From Gelidibacter salicanalis (GTDB lineage Bacteria; Bacteroidota; Bacteroidia; Flavobacteriales; Flavobacteriaceae), in assembly GCF_016469035.1 (NCBI RefSeq), contig NZ_JAEHJZ010000021.1:38478-102477 (forward strand): a stretch of DNA of 64,000 nt, in the 5' to 3' direction. This document shows positions 9,136 to 17,396 of this stretch, piece after piece. Position 1 is the stretch's first letter, and every line of letters begins with the position of its first letter. The notes under the pieces are model-generated. The model was given only the letters and a program-made list of their open reading frames with translations, was not told the origin of the DNA and made no database searches. The position numbers and the translations under genes were made by a program.

Positions 9136-10920
9136 ATGAAAGCGTTTTTATGGGTGATTATCTTTGGTATGGGCTTTTTATCGTATTCACAAAACGATGA
9201 AGAACAACTGGCTGCGGACTATTACAAGCGTGGCGAATTCCAAAAAGCACTCCTTTCCTACCAAAAGCTCTATAAAGAACAGCCAGGCAATTACAACTAT
9301 ATTTTTCATTTGATTAAAACCTATCAGGAACTCGAACAGTTTGATGATGCTGAAGCGCTGATTACCTCCAAAATGACCCAATACCGCAATCCGTCACTGA
9401 TTATTGAGTTGGGTTATAACTTTCAATTGCGCAATGACGTAGACAAAGCCACTGCATATTATAATGAAGCCCTTGCAAAACTTGAAGAACGTCTGGAATA
9501 TGCTGCCTTAATAGCGCGGCAATTTGAGCAGCATTCTTTATTGGAGTATGCCATTAAGAGTTATGAAAAGGGCATGGAACTCGACCCTAACCTTAACTAC
9601 TATCGTGAATTGGCAAGCGCGTATGGCGAACAAGGCAATATTGAACTACTATTTAGTAATTACATGGCCTACGTAGATATTAGACCAGAATTCCTGAACA
9701 GTATTAAAAGAGAGTTTAGTGATTTTGTGTCCGAAAATAAAGATAACCAGAACAACATCCTCTTAAAAAAACTTTTGCTCAGAAAAATACAAACCCAGCC
9801 TGATACCTATTGGTACGAATTACTCAGTTGGCTGTTCATTCAGGAAAAAGATTACAACAAAGCCTTTACGCAAGAAAAAGCGCTGTATATGAGGCAGCGG
9901 GAAAGCTTAAACCGCATTATTGAGGTAGCTTTGACCGCACTAAGCGACAAGAAAAATACGATTGCCACTGACATTTTTAATTATGTCTTAGAGCATACAC
10001 AAGACATTTCGGCCATTCTAGAAGTCAATCGTTATTTACTGACCATTGCAACTGATGCTGCGACTCCCAAAGATTTAATAGCTATTGAAGAAAAATATCA
10101 AGAACTGTTTTTCACCTACGGCAGGGCTCAACAAACCTTGACCTTACAAATAGCCTATGCCAATTTTCTTGCCTTTCAACTGAACCGGCCTGAAGATGCC
10201 AGTATTTTCTTAAAGGAAACTTTAAAACTCAACCTCCCTACAGCTCAACAAGCTACCGTAAAAATGACCTTGGGCAACATTCTAGTATTTCAGGAAAAGT
10301 TTAACGAAGGTTTGATTTATTATACCCAAATCCAAGCCAATTTAAAAAACAGCCCAATAGCTCAGGAGGCGCGATTTAAAGTGGCGAAAACAAGTTATTA
10401 CAAAGGCGATTTTGAATGGGCAGAATCCCAATTGAAAGTATTGAAGTCTTCCACATCCCAACTTATTGCGAATGATGCTTTAGACTTAAAACTGCTCATT
10501 TCAGATAACAAATATGAAGATTCGCTTCAAGTGGCCTTAAAACTGTATGCCAAAGCAGATTTGATGGCCTTTCAAAACAAAACCGATGCAGCAATTGCAC
10601 TTTTAGACAGAGTGTTGACTGAACATAAAGGCGAGAGCATTGAAGATCAAGCACTTTTTAAACAAGCAGAATTATTTCAGCAGAAAAAACAATATAACAA
10701 AGCCATTGCCAATTATGAAGCCATCATTGCCCATTACAGTGATGGTATTTTGGCCGATGACGCCTATTATTATTTGGCCGAATTGTACAATAACATTCTT
10801 GACCAACCTGATCTGGCAAAGTCTTTATATGAGAAACTCATCTTCAACCATCAGGACAGCATCTATTTTGTGGAAGCCCGCAAGCAGTTTAGGAGGTTAC
10901 GGGGCGATGCAATAAATTAA
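9136..10920 (+). CDS. Exported tetratricopeptide-repeat protein
   Basis: 594 aa with a signal peptide (MKAFLWVIIFGMGFLSYSQ). Many TPR-like helical pairs follow: near residues 27-100 (ADYYKRGEFQKALLSYQKLY), in the middle, and a clear cluster at about 500-580 (YNKAIANYEAIIAHYSDG, DDAYYYLAELYNN). TPRs make protein-binding superhelices, so this is probably a periplasmic scaffold or assembly factor. Partner unknown. Single gene; the next gene is 180 bp away. Confidence 0.85.
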   Translation: MKAFLWVIIFGMGFLSYSQNDEEQLAADYYKRGEFQKALLSYQKLYKEQPGNYNYIFHLIKTYQELEQFDDAEALITSKMTQYRNPSLIIELGYNFQLRNDVDKATAYYNEALAKLEERLEYAALIARQFEQHSLLEYAIKSYEKGMELDPNLNYYRELASAYGEQGNIELLFSNYMAYVDIRPEFLNSIKREFSDFVSENKDNQNNILLKKLLLRKIQTQPDTYWYELLSWLFIQEKDYNKAFTQEKALYMRQRESLNRIIEVALTALSDKKNTIATDIFNYVLEHTQDISAILEVNRYLLTIATDAATPKDLIAIEEKYQELFFTYGRAQQTLTLQIAYANFLAFQLNRPEDASIFLKETLKLNLPTAQQATVKMTLGNILVFQEKFNEGLIYYTQIQANLKNSPIAQEARFKVAKTSYYKGDFEWAESQLKVLKSSTSQLIANDALDLKLLISDNKYEDSLQVALKLYAKADLMAFQNKTDAAIALLDRVLTEHKGESIEDQALFKQAELFQQKKQYNKAIANYEAIIAHYSDGILADDAYYYLAELYNNILDQPDLAKSLYEKLIFNHQDSIYFVEARKQFRRLRGDAIN

Positions 10921-11100
10921 ATTAGAAGGACTTTTAGTTTAATTTAAGAAATGAAGTTCTATTAAAAAAGACACTGTTTTTTTTGATGACAGCCAAGAAC
11001 TTCTTTAATTTGCACACATTCTGTAATGGGATAAAGACGCACCAGAATTTCATCTGTTACCATTGAAATTTGGTACTTTATTTTTTTAAATTTTAATAGT

Positions 11101-11424
11101 ATGATTATATATAACGTCACTTCAAATGTAGCTGCCAGCGTCCACGACAAATGGTTAGCTTGGATTAAGGAACACATTCCCCATGTATTGGCCACAGGTC
11201 ATTTTACCGAGGCAAAACTGACTAAAGTGCTGGTTGAAGAGCATGAAGGTGCTGTCACTTATTCTGTACAATACAGAGCCAAATCACGTGAAGCATTAGA
11301 ACATTATTATAAAAATGATGCGGACAAATTGCGGGGCGAATCCTTAAAAATGTTTGGCGATAAGGTCTTGGCATTCCGTACGGAATTGGAACTTATTGAT
11401 GAATACACTGTAAAGGCAGATTAA
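11101..11424 (+). CDS. DUF4286 family protein
   Basis: 107 aa, no signal peptide. Begins MIIYNVTSNVAASVHDKWL and has the whole-length pattern of DUF4286, a small ferredoxin-like alpha/beta family common in Bacteroidota whose function is unknown. It lies between the TPR gene and ksgA; association with ksgA is common in related genomes but no mechanism is known. Confidence 0.85.
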   Translation: MIIYNVTSNVAASVHDKWLAWIKEHIPHVLATGHFTEAKLTKVLVEEHEGAVTYSVQYRAKSREALEHYYKNDADKLRGESLKMFGDKVLAFRTELELIDEYTVKAD

Positions 11425-11433
11425 ATTTAGATC

Positions 11434-11500
11434 AGAGAACAGAGAAGAGAGAAGAGAATATAGAGAAGAGAATATAGAGAAGAGAATAGAGAAAATAGAT
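11434..11500. repeat. Purine-rich imperfect tandem repeat
   Basis: Between DUF4286 and ksgA, about four imperfect copies of a 14-15-nt unit (AGAGAAGAGAATAT) make a 67-nt strand that is almost entirely A and G. Copy number of such tracts is prone to slippage. Confidence 0.8.
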
Positions 11501-11595
11501 GGATTCTACTTTTAAAAAATATTCTCACTAACTTCGCACTTTGAAATTCAGGCCTCGCGCTTCTAATTTTCACTCTCACTAAACCATTCTTATTC

Positions 11596-12381
11596 GTGTC
11601 CAAAGATCATCAAGTCAGAGCAAAAAAACACCTTGGTCAGCATTTCCTGACGGATGAAAGTATTGCTGAAAAAATTGCCGATTCCCTGTCGTATAAAGGG
11701 TATGACCACGTCTTGGAAATTGGTCCGGGTATGGGGGTTCTTACCAAGTATTTATTAAAAAGAGACATTACCACCCATGTTATTGAAATTGATAGAGACT
11801 CCGTAGCATACCTCAAAAACAACTATCTCAATTTAGCGGATCGGATTATTGAAAAAGACTTTTTAAAATACAACCTCAAAGACGTATTTAAAGAGCAACC
11901 TTTTGCCATTATTGGGAATTTTCCTTATAATATTTCGTCGCAAATTCTGTTCAAAACCTTGGAAATGCGTGATCAGATTCCTGAGTTTTCTGGCATGTTT
12001 CAAAAAGAAGTGGCCCTACGCATCTGTTCCAAAGAAGGCAGCAAAGTGTACGGCATATTATCGGTACTGACGCAGGCCTTTTATGACGCGACGTATTTAT
12101 TTACGGTGCCACCAACAGTGTTCAATCCGCCACCAAAAGTAGATTCTGGGGTGTTATTATTGATCCGAAAAGAAAACTACACGCTTCCTTGTGATGAAAA
12201 ACTTTTTTTTAGAGTGGTAAAAACAGGATTTCAACAGCGTCGAAAAACACTTCGCAACAGTTTAAAATCATTCGATTTATCTGATAATTTAAAATCAAAT
12301 CCTATCTTTGACCAGCGCCCAGAACAGTTAAGCGTAGCAAAGTTTATCACACTGACCCAACTGATAGAAAACGATAATTAA
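11596..12381 (+). CDS. ksgA: 16S rRNA adenine dimethyltransferase KsgA (RsmA)
   Basis: Dimethylates the two adjacent adenines near the 3' end of 16S rRNA during 30S maturation, using S-adenosylmethionine. 261 aa, normal length. [11 protein letters not shown] at the N-terminus and [11 protein letters not shown] (SAM motif I, about residue 41) are diagnostic; NFPYNISSQ (about residues 109-117) is the NLPY-type catalytic motif. The GTG at 11596 is used as start because it precedes the conserved N-terminus directly. The mgtE start follows 20 bp after the stop, suggesting one transcript. Confidence 0.97.
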   Translation: MSKDHQVRAKKHLGQHFLTDESIAEKIADSLSYKGYDHVLEIGPGMGVLTKYLLKRDITTHVIEIDRDSVAYLKNNYLNLADRIIEKDFLKYNLKDVFKEQPFAIIGNFPYNISSQILFKTLEMRDQIPEFSGMFQKEVALRICSKEGSKVYGILSVLTQAFYDATYLFTVPPTVFNPPPKVDSGVLLLIRKENYTLPCDEKLFFRVVKTGFQQRRKTLRNSLKSFDLSDNLKSNPIFDQRPEQLSVAKFITLTQLIENDN

Positions 12382-12401
12382 GTCTTAAAAAAGCACACCA
12401 T

Positions 12402-13775
12402 TTGACTGACGAGAGAGAGAACATACAATTTGAGCTTACTGACGAACTCATTGAACAGGTACAGCACCTCATCAAAATTAGAGATGACGAGGAGTTAAAC
12501 AGGCTTTTAATGGAGTTCCATTACGCTGATATTGCTGAAATTCTTGATGAAGTTGATCTTGATGAAGCTATGTATGTGATCAAACTCCTAGATTCTGAAA
12601 CCACTTCAGAAGTCTTAATGGAGTTGGATGAAGACAATCGTGAAAAAGTATTGCGCAACCTTTCTTCTAAAGAAATTGCAGACGAAGTTGGAGCGCTAGA
12701 CACCGATGATGCTGCGGATATTATTGCAGAATTATCAGAAGAGCGTCAACGCGAAGTGATCCATCACATAGAAGACGAAGGTCATAAAGCGGAGATTACT
12801 GAACTACTTGCTTATGATGAGGATACCGCCGGTGGACTTATGGCCAAAGAATTGGTTAAAGTTTATGAAACCTGGACGGTTGAGGGTTGTTTGCGCCGTA
12901 TAAGAGGCCAAGCAAAAGATGTGACCAGAGTCCACTCCATTTATGTAGTGAACAAACAAAACAAGCTGGTTGGGCGTCTCTCTCTAAAAGATTTAATTGT
13001 TGCCAAAAGCAGCGAAAAAATTGCCGATATCTACATTAAAAGTGTGGATTATGTAAAAGTTGATGAAGACCCGGAAGAAGTGGCTAAAATAATGGCAAAA
13101 TATGACTTGGAAGCCATTCCGGTAGTGGATGATGAGATGGTGTTGTTAGGCCGTATTACCATTGATGATATTATTGACGTTTTACGTGAAGAAGCCGATA
13201 AAGATTACCAATTGGCAGCAGGTATTACCGCCGATGTTGAGGCCGATGATAGTATTTGGCAACTGACCAAAGCACGCTTGCCATGGCTTCTTATTGGTAT
13301 GTTTGGCGGTATTGGTGCCGCGAGTATCATTAACGGGTTTAGCGACGCGATGTTAAAATTCCCGGCCTTATTATTATTTATTCCGCTAGTGCAAGCAACC
13401 GCCGGAAACGTAGGCGTCCAGTCTTCAGCCATTGTAGTACAAGGATTAGCTAATGACACCATTGATGGCAACATTATCAAACGGCTTTTTAAAGAAATGC
13501 TCTTGGGCTTGGTTAACGGACTTGCCATTGCCTTTGTAGTCTTGATCATCAGTCATTTCGGATTTAAAACAACGTACTACGAATCGATGACCATTTGTAT
13601 TGCCCTTGTAACAGTTATAGTCATGGCAGCCTTAATTGGTACATTTATCCCTATTTTCTTAGATAAACGCGGGGTTGATGCGGCAGTAGCTACGGGACCG
13701 TTTATTACTACCAGCAATGATATTTTTGGGATTATGACCTATTTCCTAATCGCAAAACTGATTTTAGGTTTTTAA
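12402..13775 (+). CDS. mgtE: Magnesium transporter MgtE
   Basis: Inner-membrane Mg2+ channel. 457 aa, family length. Order of parts: acidic N-domain (residues about 1-130, superhelical MgtE_N), two CBS domains (about 135-260, with DLIVAKSSEKIADI and EAIPVVDDEMVLLGRI), then five membrane segments from about residue 290 including PALLLFIPLVQATAGNVGVQ. The cytosolic domains sense Mg2+ and close the pore. TTG start at 12402, 20 bp after ksgA. Confidence 0.97.
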   Translation: MTDERENIQFELTDELIEQVQHLIKIRDDEELNRLLMEFHYADIAEILDEVDLDEAMYVIKLLDSETTSEVLMELDEDNREKVLRNLSSKEIADEVGALDTDDAADIIAELSEERQREVIHHIEDEGHKAEITELLAYDEDTAGGLMAKELVKVYETWTVEGCLRRIRGQAKDVTRVHSIYVVNKQNKLVGRLSLKDLIVAKSSEKIADIYIKSVDYVKVDEDPEEVAKIMAKYDLEAIPVVDDEMVLLGRITIDDIIDVLREEADKDYQLAAGITADVEADDSIWQLTKARLPWLLIGMFGGIGAASIINGFSDAMLKFPALLLFIPLVQATAGNVGVQSSAIVVQGLANDTIDGNIIKRLFKEMLLGLVNGLAIAFVVLIISHFGFKTTYYESMTICIALVTVIVMAALIGTFIPIFLDKRGVDAAVATGPFITTSNDIFGIMTYFLIAKLILGF

Positions 13776-13831
13776 TTTATAAAACCACCTCAACTTACAG
13801 CCCAATTTCCAAACCCAAACAAATCAAACAA

Positions 13832-13900
13832 CTCCTTCCCTTCTTTTCAAGGGAAGGAGGATTCAATTCCAGTAAAGGAATTGATGACGGAAGGGTTTTT
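13832..13900 (+). repeat. Two-hairpin dispersed repeat, copy A
   Basis: Hairpin 1: CTCCTTCCCTT (13832-13842) / AAGGGAAGGAG (13849-13859). Linker GATTC. Hairpin 2: TCAATTCC (13863-13870) / GGAATTGA (13877-13884). 3' box GACGGAAGGGTTTTT. Same architecture as copies B, C and D. Confidence 0.85.
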
Positions 13901-13951
13901 AACCAAACTACAAGCCTCACAAGAGTATATAAAATCATCTTGAATATCAAA

Positions 13952-14010
13952 CCACCTCGTCTTCTGATTCTTCCCCGAATCAGAAGCCACTCCTCCTTGA
14001 AAAGGAGGAG
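13952..14010 (-). repeat. Two-hairpin dispersed repeat, copy B
   Basis: On the minus strand: hairpin 1 CTCCTCCTT / AAGGAGGAG (14010-14002 and 13998-13990), linker TGG, hairpin 2 CTTCTGATTC / GAATCAGAAG (13986-13977 and 13970-13961), 3' box GACGAGGTGGTTT. Both stem sequences differ from copy A but remain complementary. Confidence 0.85.
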
Positions 14011-14059
14011 CATTTAAATTTATACTTTAATCTTCAAAATATAAAATAATCAAACAATT

Positions 14060-14124
14060 CCTTCCCTTCTTTCAAGGGAAGGTGGATTCAATTCCAGTAA
14101 AGGAATTGAAGACGGAAGGGTTTT
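14060..14124 (+). repeat. Two-hairpin dispersed repeat, copy C
   Basis: Hairpin 1: CCTTCCCTT (14060-14068) / AAGGGAAGG (14074-14082). Linker TGGATTC. Hairpin 2: TCAATTCC (14088-14095) / GGAATTGA (14102-14109). 3' box GACGGAAGGGTTTT. Nearly identical to copy A. Confidence 0.85.
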
Positions 14125-14167
14125 AAAATATAATGCTGATCACACCCAAAAGTACCCACGCTTTTCT

Positions 14168-14175
14168 TAATTTTG
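14168..14175 (+). promoter_or_regulatory. Possible promoter -7 box
   Basis: TAATTTTG matches the Bacteroidota TAnnTTTG box, 49 nt before the dehydrogenase start. No clear upstream TTG element at normal spacing, so only moderate support. Confidence 0.4.
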
Positions 14176-14223
14176 ATACTATAACTTATTAAAACAAAAC
14201 TCCTATCCTCTCAGGAAATTAGC

Positions 14224-15162
14224 ATGAAAATCCTCCACCTCGATACCAATCACCCGTTACTCATCAATCAACTTAAAGCATTGGGTTTTGAAAATGATGA
14301 AGACTATACCTCCTCTAAATCTACCATAGAAGAAAAAATCCATGTGTATGACGGCGTGATCATCCGAAGCCGTTTTAGCATTGACAAAACGTTTTTAGAT
14401 GCTGCTACAAACCTTAAATTCATTGGGCGTGTTGGCGCAGGATTGGAAAACATTGATGGTGATTATGCACAAAAAAAAGGCGTCCGCCTAATTGCAGCAC
14501 CAGAAGGCAACCGGAATGCTGTTGGTGAGCATGCCTTAGGAATGTTGTTATCGCTATTTAACAATCTCAATAAAGCGGATCAGGAAGTGCGATCGGGACA
14601 CTGGCTCCGTGAAGACAATAGAGGTGTTGAATTAGACGGGAAAACCGTTGGGCTTATGGGCTACGGCAATATGGGAAAAGCGTTTGCTAAAAAACTTCGC
14701 GGATTTGAGGTCGAGGTGTTATGTTACGATATTCAAGATCATGTGGGCGATGACCACGCCAGACAAGTATCACTTAATGAATTTCAAGAGAGCGTTGATG
14801 TAGTGAGCTTACATACCCCACAAACCCCACTAACTTTAGGCATGATCAATACCGGTTTCATCAATGCCATTAAAAAACCATTCTGGTTATTGAATACGGC
14901 ACGTGGTAAAAGTGTAGTGACCAAAGATTTGGTGAAAGCTTTACAATCTGGTAAAACCCTAGGGGCAGGTTTAGATGTTTTGGAATACGAAAAATCGTCA
15001 TTTGAAGATCTGTTTACGTCAGAAATGCCTGAGGCCTTCCGATACCTTATTAAAGCAAAGAATGTCCTTTTAACCCCTCATGTGGCGGGCTGGACGGTTG
15101 AAAGCAAAGAGAAATTAGCCCAAACAATCGTTGATAAAATTAAACATCAGTTCACACTTTAG
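14224..15162 (+). CDS. NAD-dependent D-2-hydroxyacid dehydrogenase (SerA-like)
   Basis: 312 aa cytosolic oxidoreductase of the D-isomer-specific family. Rossmann motif GLMGYGNMGKAFAKKL (about residues 143-158). Catalytic residues are visible: Arg in NTARGKSVV, Glu/Asp in GLDVLEYE, and His in LLTPHVAGW. The length fits the short SerA form lacking the ACT domain. It could be phosphoglycerate dehydrogenase (serine synthesis) or act on another 2-oxoacid; no serC neighbour decides this. Preceded by the repeat-rich spacer. Confidence 0.88.
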   Translation: MKILHLDTNHPLLINQLKALGFENDEDYTSSKSTIEEKIHVYDGVIIRSRFSIDKTFLDAATNLKFIGRVGAGLENIDGDYAQKKGVRLIAAPEGNRNAVGEHALGMLLSLFNNLNKADQEVRSGHWLREDNRGVELDGKTVGLMGYGNMGKAFAKKLRGFEVEVLCYDIQDHVGDDHARQVSLNEFQESVDVVSLHTPQTPLTLGMINTGFINAIKKPFWLLNTARGKSVVTKDLVKALQSGKTLGAGLDVLEYEKSSFEDLFTSEMPEAFRYLIKAKNVLLTPHVAGWTVESKEKLAQTIVDKIKHQFTL

Positions 15163-15330
15163 TAGCACGGTAATTTATGCGGTCTACTGTTGCTGATTTT
15201 AGGGGATTTCTCTAAAATTCTGACCGAAATTAATTTTAAATATTTCTACAATGTGTATCTTTATTTGAAACACTAGCTCTGTAGTACCAATCTTTGAGCC
15301 TTCAGTGTTTAATACAAATACAAAAATCTC

Positions 15331-15702
15331 ATGAATCTAGGAGCATTCTCAGTAAGTTTAAGCGTAAAAGACCTTACCATATCACAAGCATTTTATGAAA
15401 ATCTAGGCTTTACTGTGTTTGCGGGTCATTTAGATCAGAATTACCTCATTATGAAAAACGGAAATGTCTTAATAGGACTTTTCCAAGGCATATTTGAGAA
15501 CAATATCCTTACCTTCAATCCGGGATGGGATGAAAACGCCACCAAATTAGATAAGTTTACAGATGTGAGAGACCTGCAAAAACATCTTAAGTCAAACCAA
15601 ATTCCGTTGATTTCTGAAGCTGACGAAAGCACTTCAGGTCCTGCAAGTTTTATGGTATCTGATCCTGATTGTAATATGATTCTAGTCGATCAACATGTAT
15701 AA
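15331..15702 (+). CDS. VOC-fold (glyoxalase-like) protein
   Basis: 123 aa with the vicinal-oxygen-chelate pattern of two beta-alpha-beta3 repeats: SVSLSVKDLTISQAFYENLGF at the N-terminus and VSDPDCNMILVDQ at the end. Members bind a divalent metal and act on dioxygen, epoxide or thiol adducts; the substrate is unknown. Close to two more small enzyme-like genes (DUF1801 and a second VOC protein), which may be one unit. Confidence 0.85.
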   Translation: MNLGAFSVSLSVKDLTISQAFYENLGFTVFAGHLDQNYLIMKNGNVLIGLFQGIFENNILTFNPGWDENATKLDKFTDVRDLQKHLKSNQIPLISEADESTSGPASFMVSDPDCNMILVDQHV

Positions 15703-15741
15703 AAATGGTTAACATCCTAAAGCAATACTAAATTATACACC

Positions 15742-16200
15742 ATGCAATACGAAGCAATCTCGCCTGAAGATTATATCAATCAGGTACCTGAAGACCGCAA
15801 GAACAGCTTAAGAACATTACGTAAAACCATCCTCGATAATTTACCGGAAGGTTTTGAAGAAGGCATTCAATACGGCATGATTGGGTATTATGTACCCCAC
15901 AGTATCTATCCTGACGGCTATCATTGCAAGCTTTCAGATCCTTTACCCTTTATGAGTGTGGCATCACAAAAAAAATCCATCAACTTATACCATAGCGGAA
16001 TTTATGCAATTCCGGAAATTCACGATTGGTTTGTGTCTGAGTATCCTAAACATTCCAAGCGTAAATTAGATATGGGTAAAAGTTGTATTCGGTTTAAGAA
16101 AGTGGAAGACATTCCGTTTGAACTCATTGGAGAATTGGCTTCTAAACTAACGGTTGAGGAGTGGATTGCGGTTTATGAAACGCATGTGAAAAAGAATTAA
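15742..16200 (+). CDS. DUF1801 (YdhG-like) domain protein
   Basis: 152 aa. Features of the family: SPEDYINQVPEDRKNSLRTLRKTI then LPEGFEEGIQYGMIGYYVP, and MGKSCIRFKKVEDIPFELIGEL at the end. The fold is small alpha/beta and of unknown function. It lies 39 bp after the VOC gene on the same strand and is probably co-transcribed with it. Confidence 0.85.
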   Translation: MQYEAISPEDYINQVPEDRKNSLRTLRKTILDNLPEGFEEGIQYGMIGYYVPHSIYPDGYHCKLSDPLPFMSVASQKKSINLYHSGIYAIPEIHDWFVSEYPKHSKRKLDMGKSCIRFKKVEDIPFELIGELASKLTVEEWIAVYETHVKKN

Positions 16201-16270
16201 TCGTCCGTAAAACATCATAATGGTATAAATTGTTTCATTATAATAACATGTATATTTCATCAAAAATTTT

Positions 16271-16358
16271 GCAGCGTAAATCTGCGAGATCTGTGGGATA
16301 ATTTTCCGTACGCTTATTTTTGTTTCCCGCTGATTACGGAGATGTTCGCGGATTTTTC
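16271..16358. repeat. Imperfect inverted repeat in spacer
   Basis: Left arm about 16274-16298 (GTAAATCTGCGAGATCTGTGGGA) and right arm about 16325-16352 (TCCCGCTGATTACGGAGAT...) pair with several mismatches; the aligned core is ATCTnCGnnATCnGnGGGA. The AT-rich loop contains TTTTCCGTACGC. It is a spacer repeat between DUF1801 and the second VOC gene. Confidence 0.6.
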
Positions 16359-16404
16359 ACTAGTATAATAAAAAGTGGATATACATTAAAAAACGAGAAT
16401 TATT

Positions 16405-16791
16405 ATGGAAAAACGAGTGACAGGAATTGGCGGTTTGTTTTTTAAAAGCAAAGATCCAAACGCCTCAAAAGACTGGTATAAAAAACATTTGGGCTTTGAC
16501 ACTGATGCCTATGGTTGCACTTTTTGGTGGAAAGACAAAGAAGGTAACGATTGTTCTACGCAATGGAGTCCTTTTCCAGAAGATACCACATACTATGAGC
16601 CTTCAAAAAAAGACTTTATGTTCAATTATCGGGTTGAAAATTTGGAGGCACTTCTTCAGGTATTAAAGGAAGAAGGCGTGACCATTGTGGGCGACATGGA
16701 AACCCATGAGTATGGTAAATTTGGTTGGATTTTAGATAATGACGGCAACAAAATAGAACTGTGGGAACCTATTGATCAGGCTTTCCTCTGA
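16405..16791 (+). CDS. VOC-fold (glyoxalase-like) protein
   Basis: 128 aa. Starts RVTGIGGLFFKSKDPNASKDWYKKHLGFD and ends FGWILDNDGNKIELWEP, the two halves of a vicinal-oxygen-chelate barrel; E near the C-terminus (KIELWEP) is a typical metal ligand. Substrate unknown. Separate from the other VOC gene, with low similarity, so not a recent duplicate. Confidence 0.87.
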   Translation: MEKRVTGIGGLFFKSKDPNASKDWYKKHLGFDTDAYGCTFWWKDKEGNDCSTQWSPFPEDTTYYEPSKKDFMFNYRVENLEALLQVLKEEGVTIVGDMETHEYGKFGWILDNDGNKIELWEPIDQAFL

Positions 16792-16866
16792 AACAATAAG
16801 AATTTTTGCTATCTTTAATATTCTAATTTTAAATACATTACAACTAATCTCTAAAAAAAACTAAAG

Positions 16867-17322
16867 ATGGCAAACGATCAAAATTTAGGTGACGATCTTG
16901 ACGATATGTTAGACGATTCACAAGAAACCGAGAGAGAATTTACAGACCATACAAAACAAAGTGCAAACGAGTTTACAGAGGATGCGAAACGCGCTACCCG
17001 TAATTTGGAAAATGATGTCAACGCCATAGCTAAAGACGGTAAAAACATCGCATTAATTGCGCATCTCACCCTAATTGGGTGGATTGTCGCTTTGGTAATG
17101 AACAATAACACGAAAAGCGATTTTGCATCCTTTTATATCCGGCAAATGCTGGGATTGATGCTTTGTGCTATTGTATTAAGCGTTATCCCGTTGGTTGGTT
17201 GGATCCTCAACTTGGGTCTTTTGGTGCTCTGGATTATGAGCTTAATTGGTGCTGTTAATGGCGAAAAGAAATTGACGCCTGTTGTAGGCGACTATTTTCA
17301 GGATTGGTTCAAATCCTTTTAA
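16867..17322 (+). CDS. Small membrane protein, DUF4870/Tic20-like
   Basis: 151 aa. The first 60 residues are acidic and charged, without a signal peptide (DDLDDMLDDSQETEREF). Then come three hydrophobic segments: NIALIAHLTLIGWIVALVM, MLGLMLCAIVLSVIPLVGW, LNLGLLVLWIMSLIGAVNG. This architecture resembles DUF4870 proteins, small inner-membrane proteins of unknown role. Ends in a strong terminator at 17331-17363. Confidence 0.72.
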   Translation: MANDQNLGDDLDDMLDDSQETEREFTDHTKQSANEFTEDAKRATRNLENDVNAIAKDGKNIALIAHLTLIGWIVALVMNNNTKSDFASFYIRQMLGLMLCAIVLSVIPLVGWILNLGLLVLWIMSLIGAVNGEKKLTPVVGDYFQDWFKSF

Positions 17323-17330
17323 AGCTCAAA

Positions 17331-17363
17331 AAAAGAGCCAAATTGATAGAATTTGGCTCTTTT
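17331..17363. terminator. Bidirectional rho-independent terminator
   Basis: Perfect 14-bp inverted repeat AAAAGAGCCAAATT (17331-17344) / AATTTGGCTCTTTT (17350-17363), 5-nt loop, with T-runs on both strands. It separates the convergent membrane-protein gene and olsF-like gene. Confidence 0.9.
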
Positions 17364-17396
17364 TAAAATTTCTGTATTCATTTCTTTACTGCAAGT

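Larger units (their letters stand above)
13776..14223. other. 448-bp spacer packed with two-hairpin repeats
   Basis: No gene. It holds three copies of the two-hairpin dispersed repeat (13832-13900 plus, 13952-14010 minus, 14060-14124 plus) and a lone fragment at 13781-13791 whose minus strand reads GAGGTGGTTTT, the 3' box of the same element. A TAATTTTG box at 14168-14175 is a possible promoter for the next gene. A 72-codon minus frame over 13795-14013 merely reads through the repeats. Confidence 0.8.

Noticed and set aside
11596-11640. Possible ATG start upstream or downstream for ksgA
   Set aside because: No upstream in-frame ATG fits; GTG at 11596 directly precedes the conserved KKHLGQHFL block.
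13795-14013. 72-codon minus-strand ORF in the mgtE-dehydrogenase spacer
   Set aside because: Reads through hairpin repeats; the peptide is only a translation of palindromes.
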